Assembly: GCF_036924525.1 (NCBI RefSeq)
Contig: NZ_JAZHRU010000001.1
Location: 6,601,001 to 6,665,000 of the forward strand
Length of the DNA: 64,000 bases
Source of the DNA: Bradyrhizobium sp. AZCC 1719
Lineage (GTDB): Bacteria; Pseudomonadota; Alphaproteobacteria; Rhizobiales; Xanthobacteraceae
Direction: 5' to 3'
The translations under genes were made by a program, and so were the position numbers. Below the pieces are notes generated by a model that saw only the letters and a program-made list of their open reading frames with translations, searched no databases and was not told the origin of the DNA. Positions 35,374-43,284 of the stretch are shown piece after piece; within the stretch, counting starts at the first letter, position 1; each line of letters starts with the position of its first letter.

Positions 35374-35698
35374 CAAGTAGTTCCCGGGGGCGGAACGGCG
35401 CCTTCCCAAGCCAGCGCCGATGCGCCGCTTTACACCACCGGCGGCAACCCCGGCAATTGACAATTGCGGCAGAAAAGCCGGGAGACCGGCCTGCCACGGC
35501 CAGCGATCCGGAGTTCCTCGGCGCAGTTCGCCCTGGCTTCTCCGCCGGATCGCGGCTCGCAAATCCATCAACGGGAAATTGCGGCGGAATTTTCATGCAC
35601 CATCGAGACCTCGTGCCCCGGCCTATAGCGTTTGCACCAAGACGTAGGCGATGCTACACAATGGGGCTGAGACATTAATTGCGTGCAGAGGCAGATCG
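35374..35698. other. Divergent promoter region of ccmI and exbB
   Basis: 325 bases. It holds a perfect small palindrome GCAATTG-A-CAATTGC (35453-35467) nearer ccmI and the MntR-box-like element (35642-35658) nearer exbB. No small gene was seen. Confidence 0.5.
35642..35658. promoter_or_regulatory. MntR-box-like operator upstream of exbB
   Basis: CACCAAG followed by ACGTAGG-CGAT-GCTACA. The core GTAG-N6-CTAC is an inverted repeat, 40 bases before the exbB ATG. The same 17-base element with the same CACCAA flank is found at 41052-41068 beside mntR. It resembles the E. coli MntR site (ACATAGC-N4-GCTATGT). Which protein binds it is inferred. Confidence 0.65.
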
Positions 35699-36580
35699 AT
35701 GCGATCCTGGAAAGCATTTCGACGTGGCGCTGTTCCGTCCAACCCTGTCAAAACTCCATTTGGCCTGAAACTCCGCCGCAGCGTTCCGCTTCTGTCACTT
35801 CCGCTTCTGTCACTTCCGCTGCTATTGCTGTCATTTCCGGCCGCCGCCCAGGACGCAACGGAAAGGACAGTGATCGCGGCTGCAGCGCTGCCCCGCGATC
35901 TCAGCCCCTGGGGCATGTTCATGCAGGCCGACGTCGTCGTCAAAGCGGTGATGATCGGTCTGGCCTTTGCGACCGCGGTCACCTGGACGGTGTGGCTCGC
36001 CAAGACGATCGAGCTGATCAAGGCGCGACGGAATGCCCGACACGCCCTGCGCGAGCTCGCCAACGTCCGGAACGTCGAAGACGCCGTGCGGCAGGTCCCC
36101 GAAGGCGCGGTTGCCCAGTTGCTCGACGGGGCCCTGGCAGAATTGAGATTGAGCACCGATCGAATGGACAAGGAGGGGATCAAGGCAAGGATCGCTTCCC
36201 GGCTGCAGCAGATCGAGGCGGCGGCAAGCAGGCGCATCGGACTAGGCACCGGCGTGCTTGCGACCATCGGATCGACCGGCCCCTTCGTCGGACTGTTCGG
36301 CACGGTCTGGGGAATCATGAACAGCTTCATCGGAATATCGAAGTCGCAAACCACCAATCTCGCCGTGGTCGCGCCTGGAATTGCCGAGGCGCTGCTGGCG
36401 ACGGCGCTCGGGCTGGTGGCGGCGATTCCCGCGGTGATGATTTATAATCTCTTTGCACGCCAGATCGCCTCATACCGGGCGCTACTCGGGGACGGATCCG
36501 CAGAGATCACGCGACTGGTCGGCCGCGACCTCGATAGCGGCACCGTGCTGGTGCGGCGGCACCTCGCAGCGGCGGAATAG
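35699..36580 (+). CDS. exbB: ExbB-type proton channel subunit of the TonB energiser
   Basis: A 293-residue inner-membrane protein. It has an N-terminal signal-like segment (about 28-50), a periplasmic spacer (QDATERTVIAAAALPRDLSPW), TM1 (about 70-95), a cytoplasmic helical loop, and TM2-TM3 with LGTGVLATIGSTGPFVGLFGTVWGIMNSF and ATALGLVAAIPAVMIYNLF, the MotA/TolQ/ExbB signature. With ExbD it uses proton flow to drive TonB. The ATG at 35699 has AGAGGCAG upstream; the frame extends to 35651 but that runs through the operator. It is the first gene of exbB-exbD-tonB and lies next to the operator shared with the receptor-mntR gap. Confidence 0.94.
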   Translation: MRSWKAFRRGAVPSNPVKTPFGLKLRRSVPLLSLPLLSLPLLLLSFPAAAQDATERTVIAAAALPRDLSPWGMFMQADVVVKAVMIGLAFATAVTWTVWLAKTIELIKARRNARHALRELANVRNVEDAVRQVPEGAVAQLLDGALAELRLSTDRMDKEGIKARIASRLQQIEAAASRRIGLGTGVLATIGSTGPFVGLFGTVWGIMNSFIGISKSQTTNLAVVAPGIAEALLATALGLVAAIPAVMIYNLFARQIASYRALLGDGSAEITRLVGRDLDSGTVLVRRHLAAAE

Positions 36581-36585
36581 CAGCC

Positions 36586-37011
36586 ATGGCCGCCAGTCTG
36601 AACCAAGGCAACGGCGATCTCGCCGAAGTCCATGAGATCAACGTGACGCCGTTCATCGACGTCATCCTCGTTCTGCTCATCATCTTCATGGTTGCCGCCC
36701 CGCTTGCGACCGTCGATATCGCCGTCGATCTTCCGGCGTCGAACGCGCAGCCGCAGCCGCGGCCGGACAAGCCGGTCTATCTGACGGTGAAGCCGGACCT
36801 GTCGCTTTCCGTCGGGAACGAAACCGTGGGGCGTAACGCACTGCCCGGCGCGCTCGATGCGAGCACCAGCGGCCAGAAGGATACCCGCATTTTCCTGCGC
36901 GCCGACAAGCTCGTCCCCTATGGCGAGGTGATGCAGGTCATGAACATGTTGCGGGCCGCCGGCTACCTCAAGGTCGCCCTGGTCGGGATGGAGCAGGCCT
37001 CATCGCCATGA
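36586..37011 (+). CDS. exbD: ExbD-type energiser subunit
   Basis: A 141-residue protein with one membrane helix containing the proton-carrying Asp, D25, in INVTPFIDVILVLLIIFMVAAP, the position known to be essential in E. coli ExbD. The periplasmic domain follows (VDLPASNAQPQPRPDKPVYLTVKPD ending LVGMEQ). It starts 5 bases after exbB and overlaps the tonB start as ATGATG, so the three are one operon. Confidence 0.95.
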   Translation: MAASLNQGNGDLAEVHEINVTPFIDVILVLLIIFMVAAPLATVDIAVDLPASNAQPQPRPDKPVYLTVKPDLSLSVGNETVGRNALPGALDASTSGQKDTRIFLRADKLVPYGEVMQVMNMLRAAGYLKVALVGMEQASSP

Positions 37012-37760
37012 TGCAGCTTGCGGCCGAAGATCGTTCCGACCTTCGACGATGGACGTTCAGCAGCCTCGCGGTGCTGTGCGTCTACGCCGGATTGACTGCC
37101 ACGCTCGCCACCTGGCGCGACGCGGACGACACCGTGGCTGCCGAACCTTCGGGCGCGATCGTGGTCGACCTGGCACCGTTGGCCGCAGCACCAGCGACGA
37201 CGCCGACCGACATTGCGCCCGGTCCGGAGCAGGTGATGTCGGAGGCGCAGCCGGTGGCGAAGCCCGAGGAGACGCCACCCGATGAAACGCACGAGTTGCC
37301 GCCCGCTCCCAATCCGGACGCGGCTGTGGCTTTGCAGAGCAAGCCGCAGCCTGACGTAACGCCGCAGCAGCAGGCGGCAGCCACGACATCAGCACCGCCC
37401 GCGATCAACGAGCGGATCGCACCGGTCGCCGTTGCGCCGACCCAGGGTGTGCCGAATGACAAAAATTCGGAGGCCGTCGTGACATGGCGAACCCAGGTCC
37501 TCGCTTTGGTTGAAAAGAACAAGCGATATCCGGAAGCCGCGCGGTCGCGGCGCGAGCAAGGGACGGCGCAGGTGTCCTTTACGCTTGATCGCAAGGGAAT
37601 GGTTGTCAGCGCGCGTGTAACTCAAAGTTCGGGATCCGGCGCCCTTGACGAGGAAGCGCTCGCGCTCCTCAAGCGCGCGCAGCCCTTCCCTTCGCCGCCC
37701 GCAATGTTTCCCGGCGAATTCGTTGTCGTGAGGCAGCCGATCCGCTTCACGGTCAAATAG
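37008..37760 (+). CDS. tonB: TonB energy transducer
   Basis: A 250-residue TonB. A single N-terminal membrane helix (about 11-31, WTFSSLAVLCVYAGLTATLA) lies after a short cytoplasmic stretch, then a long Pro/Glu/Gln-rich periplasmic region (about 50-150), and the C-terminal TonB domain from about 160 (RTQVLALVEKNKRYPEAARSRREQGTAQVSFTLDRKG) to FTVK. It pulls on the TonB box of the outer-membrane receptor. Its gene overlaps exbD and converges on the large receptor gene 56 bases away, which suggests a dedicated partner. Confidence 0.94.
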   Translation: MMQLAAEDRSDLRRWTFSSLAVLCVYAGLTATLATWRDADDTVAAEPSGAIVVDLAPLAAAPATTPTDIAPGPEQVMSEAQPVAKPEETPPDETHELPPAPNPDAAVALQSKPQPDVTPQQQAAATTSAPPAINERIAPVAVAPTQGVPNDKNSEAVVTWRTQVLALVEKNKRYPEAARSRREQGTAQVSFTLDRKGMVVSARVTQSSGSGALDEEALALLKRAQPFPSPPAMFPGEFVVVRQPIRFTVK

Positions 37761-37816
37761 AGGCGCCGACCGCGGCACCTGGTCGCCTGGTCGCGGGCTT
37801 CAGTTCGACGACTCAA

Positions 37817-40800
37817 TTAATCCGCAACGATCGCGCCGCCGCCGAATCGGTAGTTCATTCCGATCCTGACACCATCACTGGTCACACGCGTGTTGGCGTC
37901 GAACGCAACCGCGGTATTGACCGCCACAGGCGGCGTCGAACGCACCGAGCCGAAATCCATGTGGAGATATTCGAGCTTTGCGGTCCAGTTGCCTGTAAGG
38001 CGCGTCTCGAAACCGGCGCCGACAGCCCAGCCGAACCGATACAAGTGCCGATCCAGAGACGCCGTCGTCGCGACACCCGCATTGTCGAAACCTGCAACAG
38101 CCGTTGACGTCGTTATCTTGCCGAACGGAACGCCCGCAGTGGCGTAGGCAAGCAGGTCCGGCGTCACAAGCGTTCCGATGCGCCCGCGAACCGAAGCCGC
38201 CCACCCCAGACGATAGTCCAGGCTCGCCGTCACGGTGGCATCGAGCGGAGCGAGCGCCGGGTTGCAGATATTACCGGGGCAAGCGGTGGCGCTGCTTCCG
38301 CGCTGGTTGCGATATTCAAAATCGCCTTCAATGCCTGCCAGCATCCTGCCCGACGTCCAGTTATAGCCGGCCTGTCCGCCAATACTGGCGGTGTCGTGCG
38401 TGGACGACAGGCGGGCTCCGGCAAGCGAGGCACCGGTTGCAACGTCGTTGAACGCAGCGTTGGTAACGCCCTCGCCCCTCAAATATCCAACATTGCCGCC
38501 GGCATAGATGCCCGCCCAGTGCCAGGCCGCCGCTTCGAGCACGGGGCTCTTGTAGTAACCGTTGCCGGCGGGCCGTCTCGCCGTGCCGATCCAGGTGCCG
38601 GGCGGGCCGCCTGGCCGGTCGACACCGTATTTGACGTTGAGAAAGAGCTTGAAGCCACGACCCGGCTGCAGGATCTCGTCCTTGTGGAATTGAACGGAGT
38701 TGCGAATGTTGGCGTTGAGCAGATTGTCGCCGACGACCCCGGTCGCGACCTCAACCGCGCCCCACGGAGAATCCTTCCAGAATTTCCGATGCTCGAGTTG
38801 TACCTTCACCAAATCATATCCGGCGGTCGGCGTGTCGAATTGCGGAATGTCGTTCTGCGCAAACGCGTGCAACACGCCGACGCGCGCGAACCAATTGTCG
38901 TTGCGCCAGTAGACGCCGCCGCCGAGGCGCATCGGAGGAATGCGCGGCACGTTGCTGCCGTCGGTGAAGGTCGCCCGCACCACATCATATTGCCCGTCGA
39001 AACCAAGGATGCCGTTAGCTAATTGCGCGGCGTCCCACTGCCACGCCAGTTCGCCGCCGCGGAAAGTCGCGTCACGCTGATCGTAGTTGACCTGGATGTA
39101 ATCGGTGCCGGCTCCGCATGAAGCAAACGTTTCCTGACAAAAGATGCCGGTGGCGCGCGAGAAAATGAACTTGTCGTACGACGTGTAGTAGGCATTTGCG
39201 GCGAACCTGAAATCGCCATCCGTACGTTTCAAGCCGATTTCCGCGGTCTGCGCGGTCTCAATACCGAGGTCCGGGTTGCCGATCTTGAACGTCTTCTCCG
39301 AACCGTCGGGACCCTGGGCGAACAGTTCGAGCGCGCGCGGCGCACGTTCGATCCGTTGCAGCGTCAGGCTGGCGACCAGCGAGGATGGAAGATCCTTGAT
39401 GATGCCGAAGCTGACGCTCTTCGGCATGAAGTCGAGCTTGGCGGCGGCCCTGCCCGGCTCATCCGGTGGTGGGAGAAAACTCGGCGGAAAGGTGAACGCC
39501 GTTCCCGCGACATTGACTCCCTCGATGCGGCCCGCCAATTGCGTGCGCAGCGTGTCCGTGTGCCTGACTTCATTGAGGAAGTACGCCGCCGCCGTTCTGG
39601 TCTGGGCCGGAAGCAGGATCGCCTGCCCTGCCGTATCCAGTTGCTGGTAGGCGCCTTGCGCGCCAAAAATGCTGGTCAGCGGACCTAACGGCGTGGCGAA
39701 CGGCGCAAGTTCGAACTCGAGCTTGCCTTCGGTCTGCCGGTTCTTGAAGGTGGCGGTAATCTCCTGGAAGCCGGTGGTGGCGAGCACCGTCTCGTCGTGC
39801 CGGTACTCCGAATATCCGGTCCAGTACCTGATCGCGGCAAGCGCGCTTGCGTCCGGGCGATATTCGCCCTTGGAGCTGATCTTGGTTTGCTCGAGGTCGT
39901 TGTGCTGGCGGGCTTCCGCGGTCGCAATACCGGGGACGTAGTAGTCGCTGGTGAAGCGGGAGACGGCGATGCCGGCATAACCGCCGTCGAAAAGCCAGGA
40001 GCCGCCGACTGCTGCGCCTGCGCTTTGCGAAGCGGAATTCGGCTGCTTGCCGTTGAAGGCAGGCGCAGGGATTGGCGGGACCAGGTACGGGTAACTCGGG
40101 ACGCTGTAATCGCTGGAGGAGCGCCCGTAGATGTCGGCATGAACGGCGGCGTTGCGGCCGCCGGCATCCAGCAACAGGCCGCTCTCCCATCCCTTGTTGA
40201 CGCTCGTCACGCCCGATCTCAGTTCTGCCGCCACTCCCCCGAGCGGCGCAGCGGTCGGAATCCGGTTGTTGTTGACGTCGACGACGCCGCCGACGGCTTG
40301 CGAGCCGAAGCGGAGCGCACCCGGTCCGCGAATGACGTCGACCTTCTGGATGGCAAGAGGATCGATCGGCACCGCGTGGTCCTGCGCGATGTCAGACACG
40401 TCGACCGCGCCGACGCCGTTCTCCTGAATGCGGACCTTTGCATCCGACAGGCCACGCAAGATCGGGCGCGACGATTCCGTGGCAAGCCCCGCCGACGTTG
40501 TGCCGGGCATGTTGGTGAACAGGCTGCCGAACCCACCGTTGCTGCTGCCGGTCTGGATCTGGCTGCTCCCGATCGTCGATAGCGGCGCGAATGGCTGATT
40601 GAAGGGTGACGTGGGCGCGGGCGCGGGCGCGGGCGTTGGGCCCGGCAGCGGTGCCGCCACGGTCGTCGAACGCCGACCGGGCTCGCTGCGCGCGGCCCGC
40701 CGCGCGGGTTTAGGCTGACGCCCCTCGACAGTCACTTGCGGCATGTCGATTTCCGCCGGCGCGCCCGGCGTGGCTTGCGGTCCGGCCGCCGGGGCCGGCG

Positions 40801-40999
40801 CGGTCTGCGACGGAGCCGGCTCCGCCGGGGCTTGCCCCGCTGCCGGCGGCGCCGGAGCGGCTGGTTCGGCAGACGGCGCGGCCTGGGGCGTCGGTGGCGC
40901 GGGCGCCGCGGTTTGCGCGAGCGCCGCGGCGTGGCTCAACCAAACCACGGCCAGTGCCGATGTGCCTGCAAGGGCCATTCGCGTCGCGCGCATATTCAT
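37817..40999 (-). CDS. ZnuD-like TonB-dependent receptor fused to an Omp25-like barrel
   Basis: A 1,060-residue outer-membrane protein. The signal peptide (about 1-29, ALAQ) precedes a Pro/Ala-rich stretch (30-82) and a likely TonB box, EIDMPQVTVEG (83-93). The plug (about 130-260) has DVSDIAQDHAVPIDP and IRGPGALRFGSQAVGGVVDV, close in pattern to the zinc receptor ZnuD. The 22-strand barrel seems to end near 792 (FKLFLNVKYGV). After a Gly/Pro linker a second domain begins at W826 (WHWAGIYAGGNVGY) and runs to IGMNYRFGGG, an eight-strand Omp25/porin-family barrel. Ordinary receptors lack this. It diverges from mntR with an MntR-box-like site between. ATG 40999 or 40993 is the start. Confidence 0.92.
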   Translation of the reverse strand: MNMRATRMALAGTSALAVVWLSHAAALAQTAAPAPPTPQAAPSAEPAAPAPPAAGQAPAEPAPSQTAPAPAAGPQATPGAPAEIDMPQVTVEGRQPKPARRAARSEPGRRSTTVAAPLPGPTPAPAPAPTSPFNQPFAPLSTIGSSQIQTGSSNGGFGSLFTNMPGTTSAGLATESSRPILRGLSDAKVRIQENGVGAVDVSDIAQDHAVPIDPLAIQKVDVIRGPGALRFGSQAVGGVVDVNNNRIPTAAPLGGVAAELRSGVTSVNKGWESGLLLDAGGRNAAVHADIYGRSSSDYSVPSYPYLVPPIPAPAFNGKQPNSASQSAGAAVGGSWLFDGGYAGIAVSRFTSDYYVPGIATAEARQHNDLEQTKISSKGEYRPDASALAAIRYWTGYSEYRHDETVLATTGFQEITATFKNRQTEGKLEFELAPFATPLGPLTSIFGAQGAYQQLDTAGQAILLPAQTRTAAAYFLNEVRHTDTLRTQLAGRIEGVNVAGTAFTFPPSFLPPPDEPGRAAAKLDFMPKSVSFGIIKDLPSSLVASLTLQRIERAPRALELFAQGPDGSEKTFKIGNPDLGIETAQTAEIGLKRTDGDFRFAANAYYTSYDKFIFSRATGIFCQETFASCGAGTDYIQVNYDQRDATFRGGELAWQWDAAQLANGILGFDGQYDVVRATFTDGSNVPRIPPMRLGGGVYWRNDNWFARVGVLHAFAQNDIPQFDTPTAGYDLVKVQLEHRKFWKDSPWGAVEVATGVVGDNLLNANIRNSVQFHKDEILQPGRGFKLFLNVKYGVDRPGGPPGTWIGTARRPAGNGYYKSPVLEAAAWHWAGIYAGGNVGYLRGEGVTNAAFNDVATGASLAGARLSSTHDTASIGGQAGYNWTSGRMLAGIEGDFEYRNQRGSSATACPGNICNPALAPLDATVTASLDYRLGWAASVRGRIGTLVTPDLLAYATAGVPFGKITTSTAVAGFDNAGVATTASLDRHLYRFGWAVGAGFETRLTGNWTAKLEYLHMDFGSVRSTPPVAVNTAVAFDANTRVTSDGVRIGMNYRFGGGAIVAD

Positions 41000-41050
41000 C
41001 CCCAACCGATCGCGCTTCAGCAACAGCCACTTGATAAGCCGCAACACCAA

Positions 41051-41072
41051 AACGTAGGTAAGGCTACATGTT
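41051..41072. promoter_or_regulatory. MntR-box-like operator between the receptor and mntR
   Basis: CACCAAA followed by ACGTAGG-TAAG-GCTACA and TGTT. The core GTAG-N6-CTAC (41054-41067) has extended symmetry (AACGTAG against CTACATGTT). It lies 52 bases before the receptor start and 157 before mntR. It is near-identical to the element upstream of exbB, so one regulator probably controls both transcripts. Confidence 0.7.
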
Positions 41073-41228
41073 AATGCTGGACCGTTAACTGTCAAGATGC
41101 TGCGAACGAGTCGCAAATTCCAGGCGCCGGCCTGTTGCAGATCGGCGACAAGCCGCCAACTTGCAATGTGGTCGGCAGCACGCCATGGTCGCGCCTCGTC
41201 TGGATGGATTCGCCTGGAAGGTGCAGTG

Positions 41229-41702
41229 GTGCGCAAGCCCTCGACAAATCGGGCCAAACCGATGCAGCCGCTGCCCGCGGAACAAACGCAGGCGCGTCGT
41301 TTCGGAAAGGCACGATCGGCGCGATCGACCGCGGTTCTGGAAGACTATGTCGAATTGATCTCTGATCTGCTCGGCACGACCGGCGAGGCGCGCCCGACCG
41401 ACATCGCGCGCAGGCTGGGCGTGTCGCATCCAACGGCGATCGACACCATTGCGCGGTTGAAGCGCGAAGACCTGGTTACGGCCCGTCCCTATCGCGGGGT
41501 GTTCCTGACCGAAAAGGGTGAGACCCTCGCCAAGCGCGTCCGCGCCCGTCACCGTCTGGTGGTCGACGTCTTGCTGGCGCTGGGCGTTCCGCAGGAAGCC
41601 GCGGAGGCCGACGCCGAGGGCATCGAACATCATGTTTCCGATGTGACGCTGAAGGCCTTCGCCGAATTTCTTCGCCACGCCAAGGATCGACGCAAGGCAT
41701 GA
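41229..41702 (+). CDS. mntR: Manganese-responsive regulator MntR (DtxR family)
   Basis: A 157-residue DtxR-family repressor. The winged helix is LEDYVELISDLLGTTGEARPTDIARRLGVSHPTAIDTIARLKREDLV. The metal-binding and dimer domain has RARHRLVVDVLLALGV and DAEGIEHHVS, which align with the His, Glu and EH ligands of MntR. It matches my recollection of E. coli MntR almost block for block and has its length (155 residues). The GTG at 41229 follows GGAAGG with 7-base spacing; the frame extends upstream but not in family style. It diverges from the TonB receptor. It should repress metal-uptake genes when Mn(II) is plentiful. Confidence 0.92.
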   Translation: MRKPSTNRAKPMQPLPAEQTQARRFGKARSARSTAVLEDYVELISDLLGTTGEARPTDIARRLGVSHPTAIDTIARLKREDLVTARPYRGVFLTEKGETLAKRVRARHRLVVDVLLALGVPQEAAEADAEGIEHHVSDVTLKAFAEFLRHAKDRRKA

Positions 41703-41724
41703 CGCGATAGATCGAGAGGCGGCG

Positions 41725-43131
41725 CTAGCCGGCTTTGGTCGTTTTCCGCTCGCCGGTCACGGCATTTTCGGCCGCCCGGTTCATCAGCGACGCGTAGTCA
41801 TGGCCGAACAGGATTTCGCAGAAGCGGATCGCCGCCTTGGCCTGCATCTGCCGGTAGGCGCGCGCCCTGGTGTCGGCACCGCGCAGCGCCTGCACCAGGC
41901 TCTCGGTGGAATGCTCGACGTAATGCTGCAGGTCGGAATAGGTCCGCAGGGTGACTTCGTTGATGGCGAGTTCGCTGGCATAGGTGCGGCACACCGCCAC
42001 GAAGTCGATCAGGGCGGCGATCTCTTCGATCTCCGCGGCGTCGATCTTCGGCGCCGAAGCGATATCCTTGTCGGCGCGCTGACGCAGGATGCGGCGGACC
42101 CGGCCGGGCACGCTCTCGATCTCAGACTGCAGCGAATTGGAAATATCGGCGCGGATCGACGTGAGCTGGCGGCCCCACGCGGAATCGTTGCGCAGATCGA
42201 GCTCGGTGCGCAAGCCCCGCACGCCATCGTGCAGGATTTTCAGTTGGTCGCCGACATTGTCGAAATGGCCGCGCCTGATGTCCGTGCGCAGGCAGGCCGT
42301 GAGAAACGAGAGATCGTGCAGCGCGATCGTGACGGCGATGCCGTATGGCGTGGCCGCCACGCGAATCTCGTCGTCGGAGGCCGCCATCTTGACCGCGAGA
42401 CGGATGATCTGCCACGGCGCCGCCAATCGCTGCATGATCAGCGACAGCGCGAACGGCAGCAATTGCGGCGTCTGCAACGACGGCACGTTGAGCGCCGACG
42501 TCGCCGTCTCGAGCTGGGAGGGCGTCAGCGCCCGAATCTGGCCGGGAAGCCGACTGCCGAGCGTCTCCATCGCCTCACGGGCCCGCAGCACCGCGCCGAT
42601 CGACAATAAATCCTCGACAACGTTCGGCGGACCGATCCGGGAGAGCGCACGATGCCTGTCCTCGCCCTGCACCGGAGTGGCGATCTTGACGATCGCCTCG
42701 GCTGCGGCGAGTTGGAACTTGCGGGTCGCGGCTTCGAGACCTGCGGTGGAGCCGCTCAGCCTGATTTCGCTGAGCGTCGTTTCGAATGCGCGCACGGCCT
42801 CGGGCGCGCCGTCGCGGCCCAGCCATTGCCAGACCGGCAGCAGCGACGCGCGCCGGATCTGCCCGGCGCGCACCGGAAAATTGCCCTCGATGAGAAATGG
42901 CTCGAGCGGACCGTACAACAGCCGCGCCGGATCGTCGGTGCGCGGACGCGCCTCATCGTCCTCCTCGGTCCCGCGCACGACCTTGCGCAACTGCTCAAGC
43001 ACGAAATTGGCGACGGCGAGGTCTTCCCCACGCTCGATGGCGCGCTCGAACTCCCGCATCAGCAGCGCCTGCGATTGAGGCGGGAGCTGGGCGAGATAGT
43101 CCCTCAGCCGCTCTGTCGATGTCTGGCTCAT
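41725..43131 (-). CDS. Large helical protein of unknown function
   Basis: A 468-residue soluble protein that I do not recognise beyond having a conserved, non-repetitive look. It begins MSQTSTERLRDYLAQLPPQSQALLMREFERAIERG and is almost all helical, with no signal peptide, membrane helix or catalytic motif visible. Segments such as LRTDIRRGHFDNVGDQLKIL and VCRTYASELAINEVTLRTY suggest a scaffold or binding protein. It converges on mntR with a 22-base gap and lies 153 bases from the feuQ stop on the same strand, so it could be read with the two-component genes. Confidence 0.78.
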   Translation of the reverse strand: MSQTSTERLRDYLAQLPPQSQALLMREFERAIERGEDLAVANFVLEQLRKVVRGTEEDDEARPRTDDPARLLYGPLEPFLIEGNFPVRAGQIRRASLLPVWQWLGRDGAPEAVRAFETTLSEIRLSGSTAGLEAATRKFQLAAAEAIVKIATPVQGEDRHRALSRIGPPNVVEDLLSIGAVLRAREAMETLGSRLPGQIRALTPSQLETATSALNVPSLQTPQLLPFALSLIMQRLAAPWQIIRLAVKMAASDDEIRVAATPYGIAVTIALHDLSFLTACLRTDIRRGHFDNVGDQLKILHDGVRGLRTELDLRNDSAWGRQLTSIRADISNSLQSEIESVPGRVRRILRQRADKDIASAPKIDAAEIEEIAALIDFVAVCRTYASELAINEVTLRTYSDLQHYVEHSTESLVQALRGADTRARAYRQMQAKAAIRFCEILFGHDYASLMNRAAENAVTGERKTTKAG

Positions 43132-43284
43132 TCGCCTGGTGTGGATATGTTTGTGTCACGCGGACGGCAAAGCGCGTCCACCGCCGATTTTAGAAGTGTG
43201 CGCGTTAAGAAGCCGTTTAGGAATAACGAAATCGCCCGGGCAGTGCCGGGTGCCGCCCCTTCAACCCCAGGTACTTGAGGACGT

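Noticed and set aside
35642..35658. Irr (ICE) or Fur box upstream of exbB
   Set aside because: The sequence has neither the TTTAGAA-like Irr pattern nor an A/T-rich Fur 19-mer; the MntR-type palindrome fits better and recurs beside mntR.
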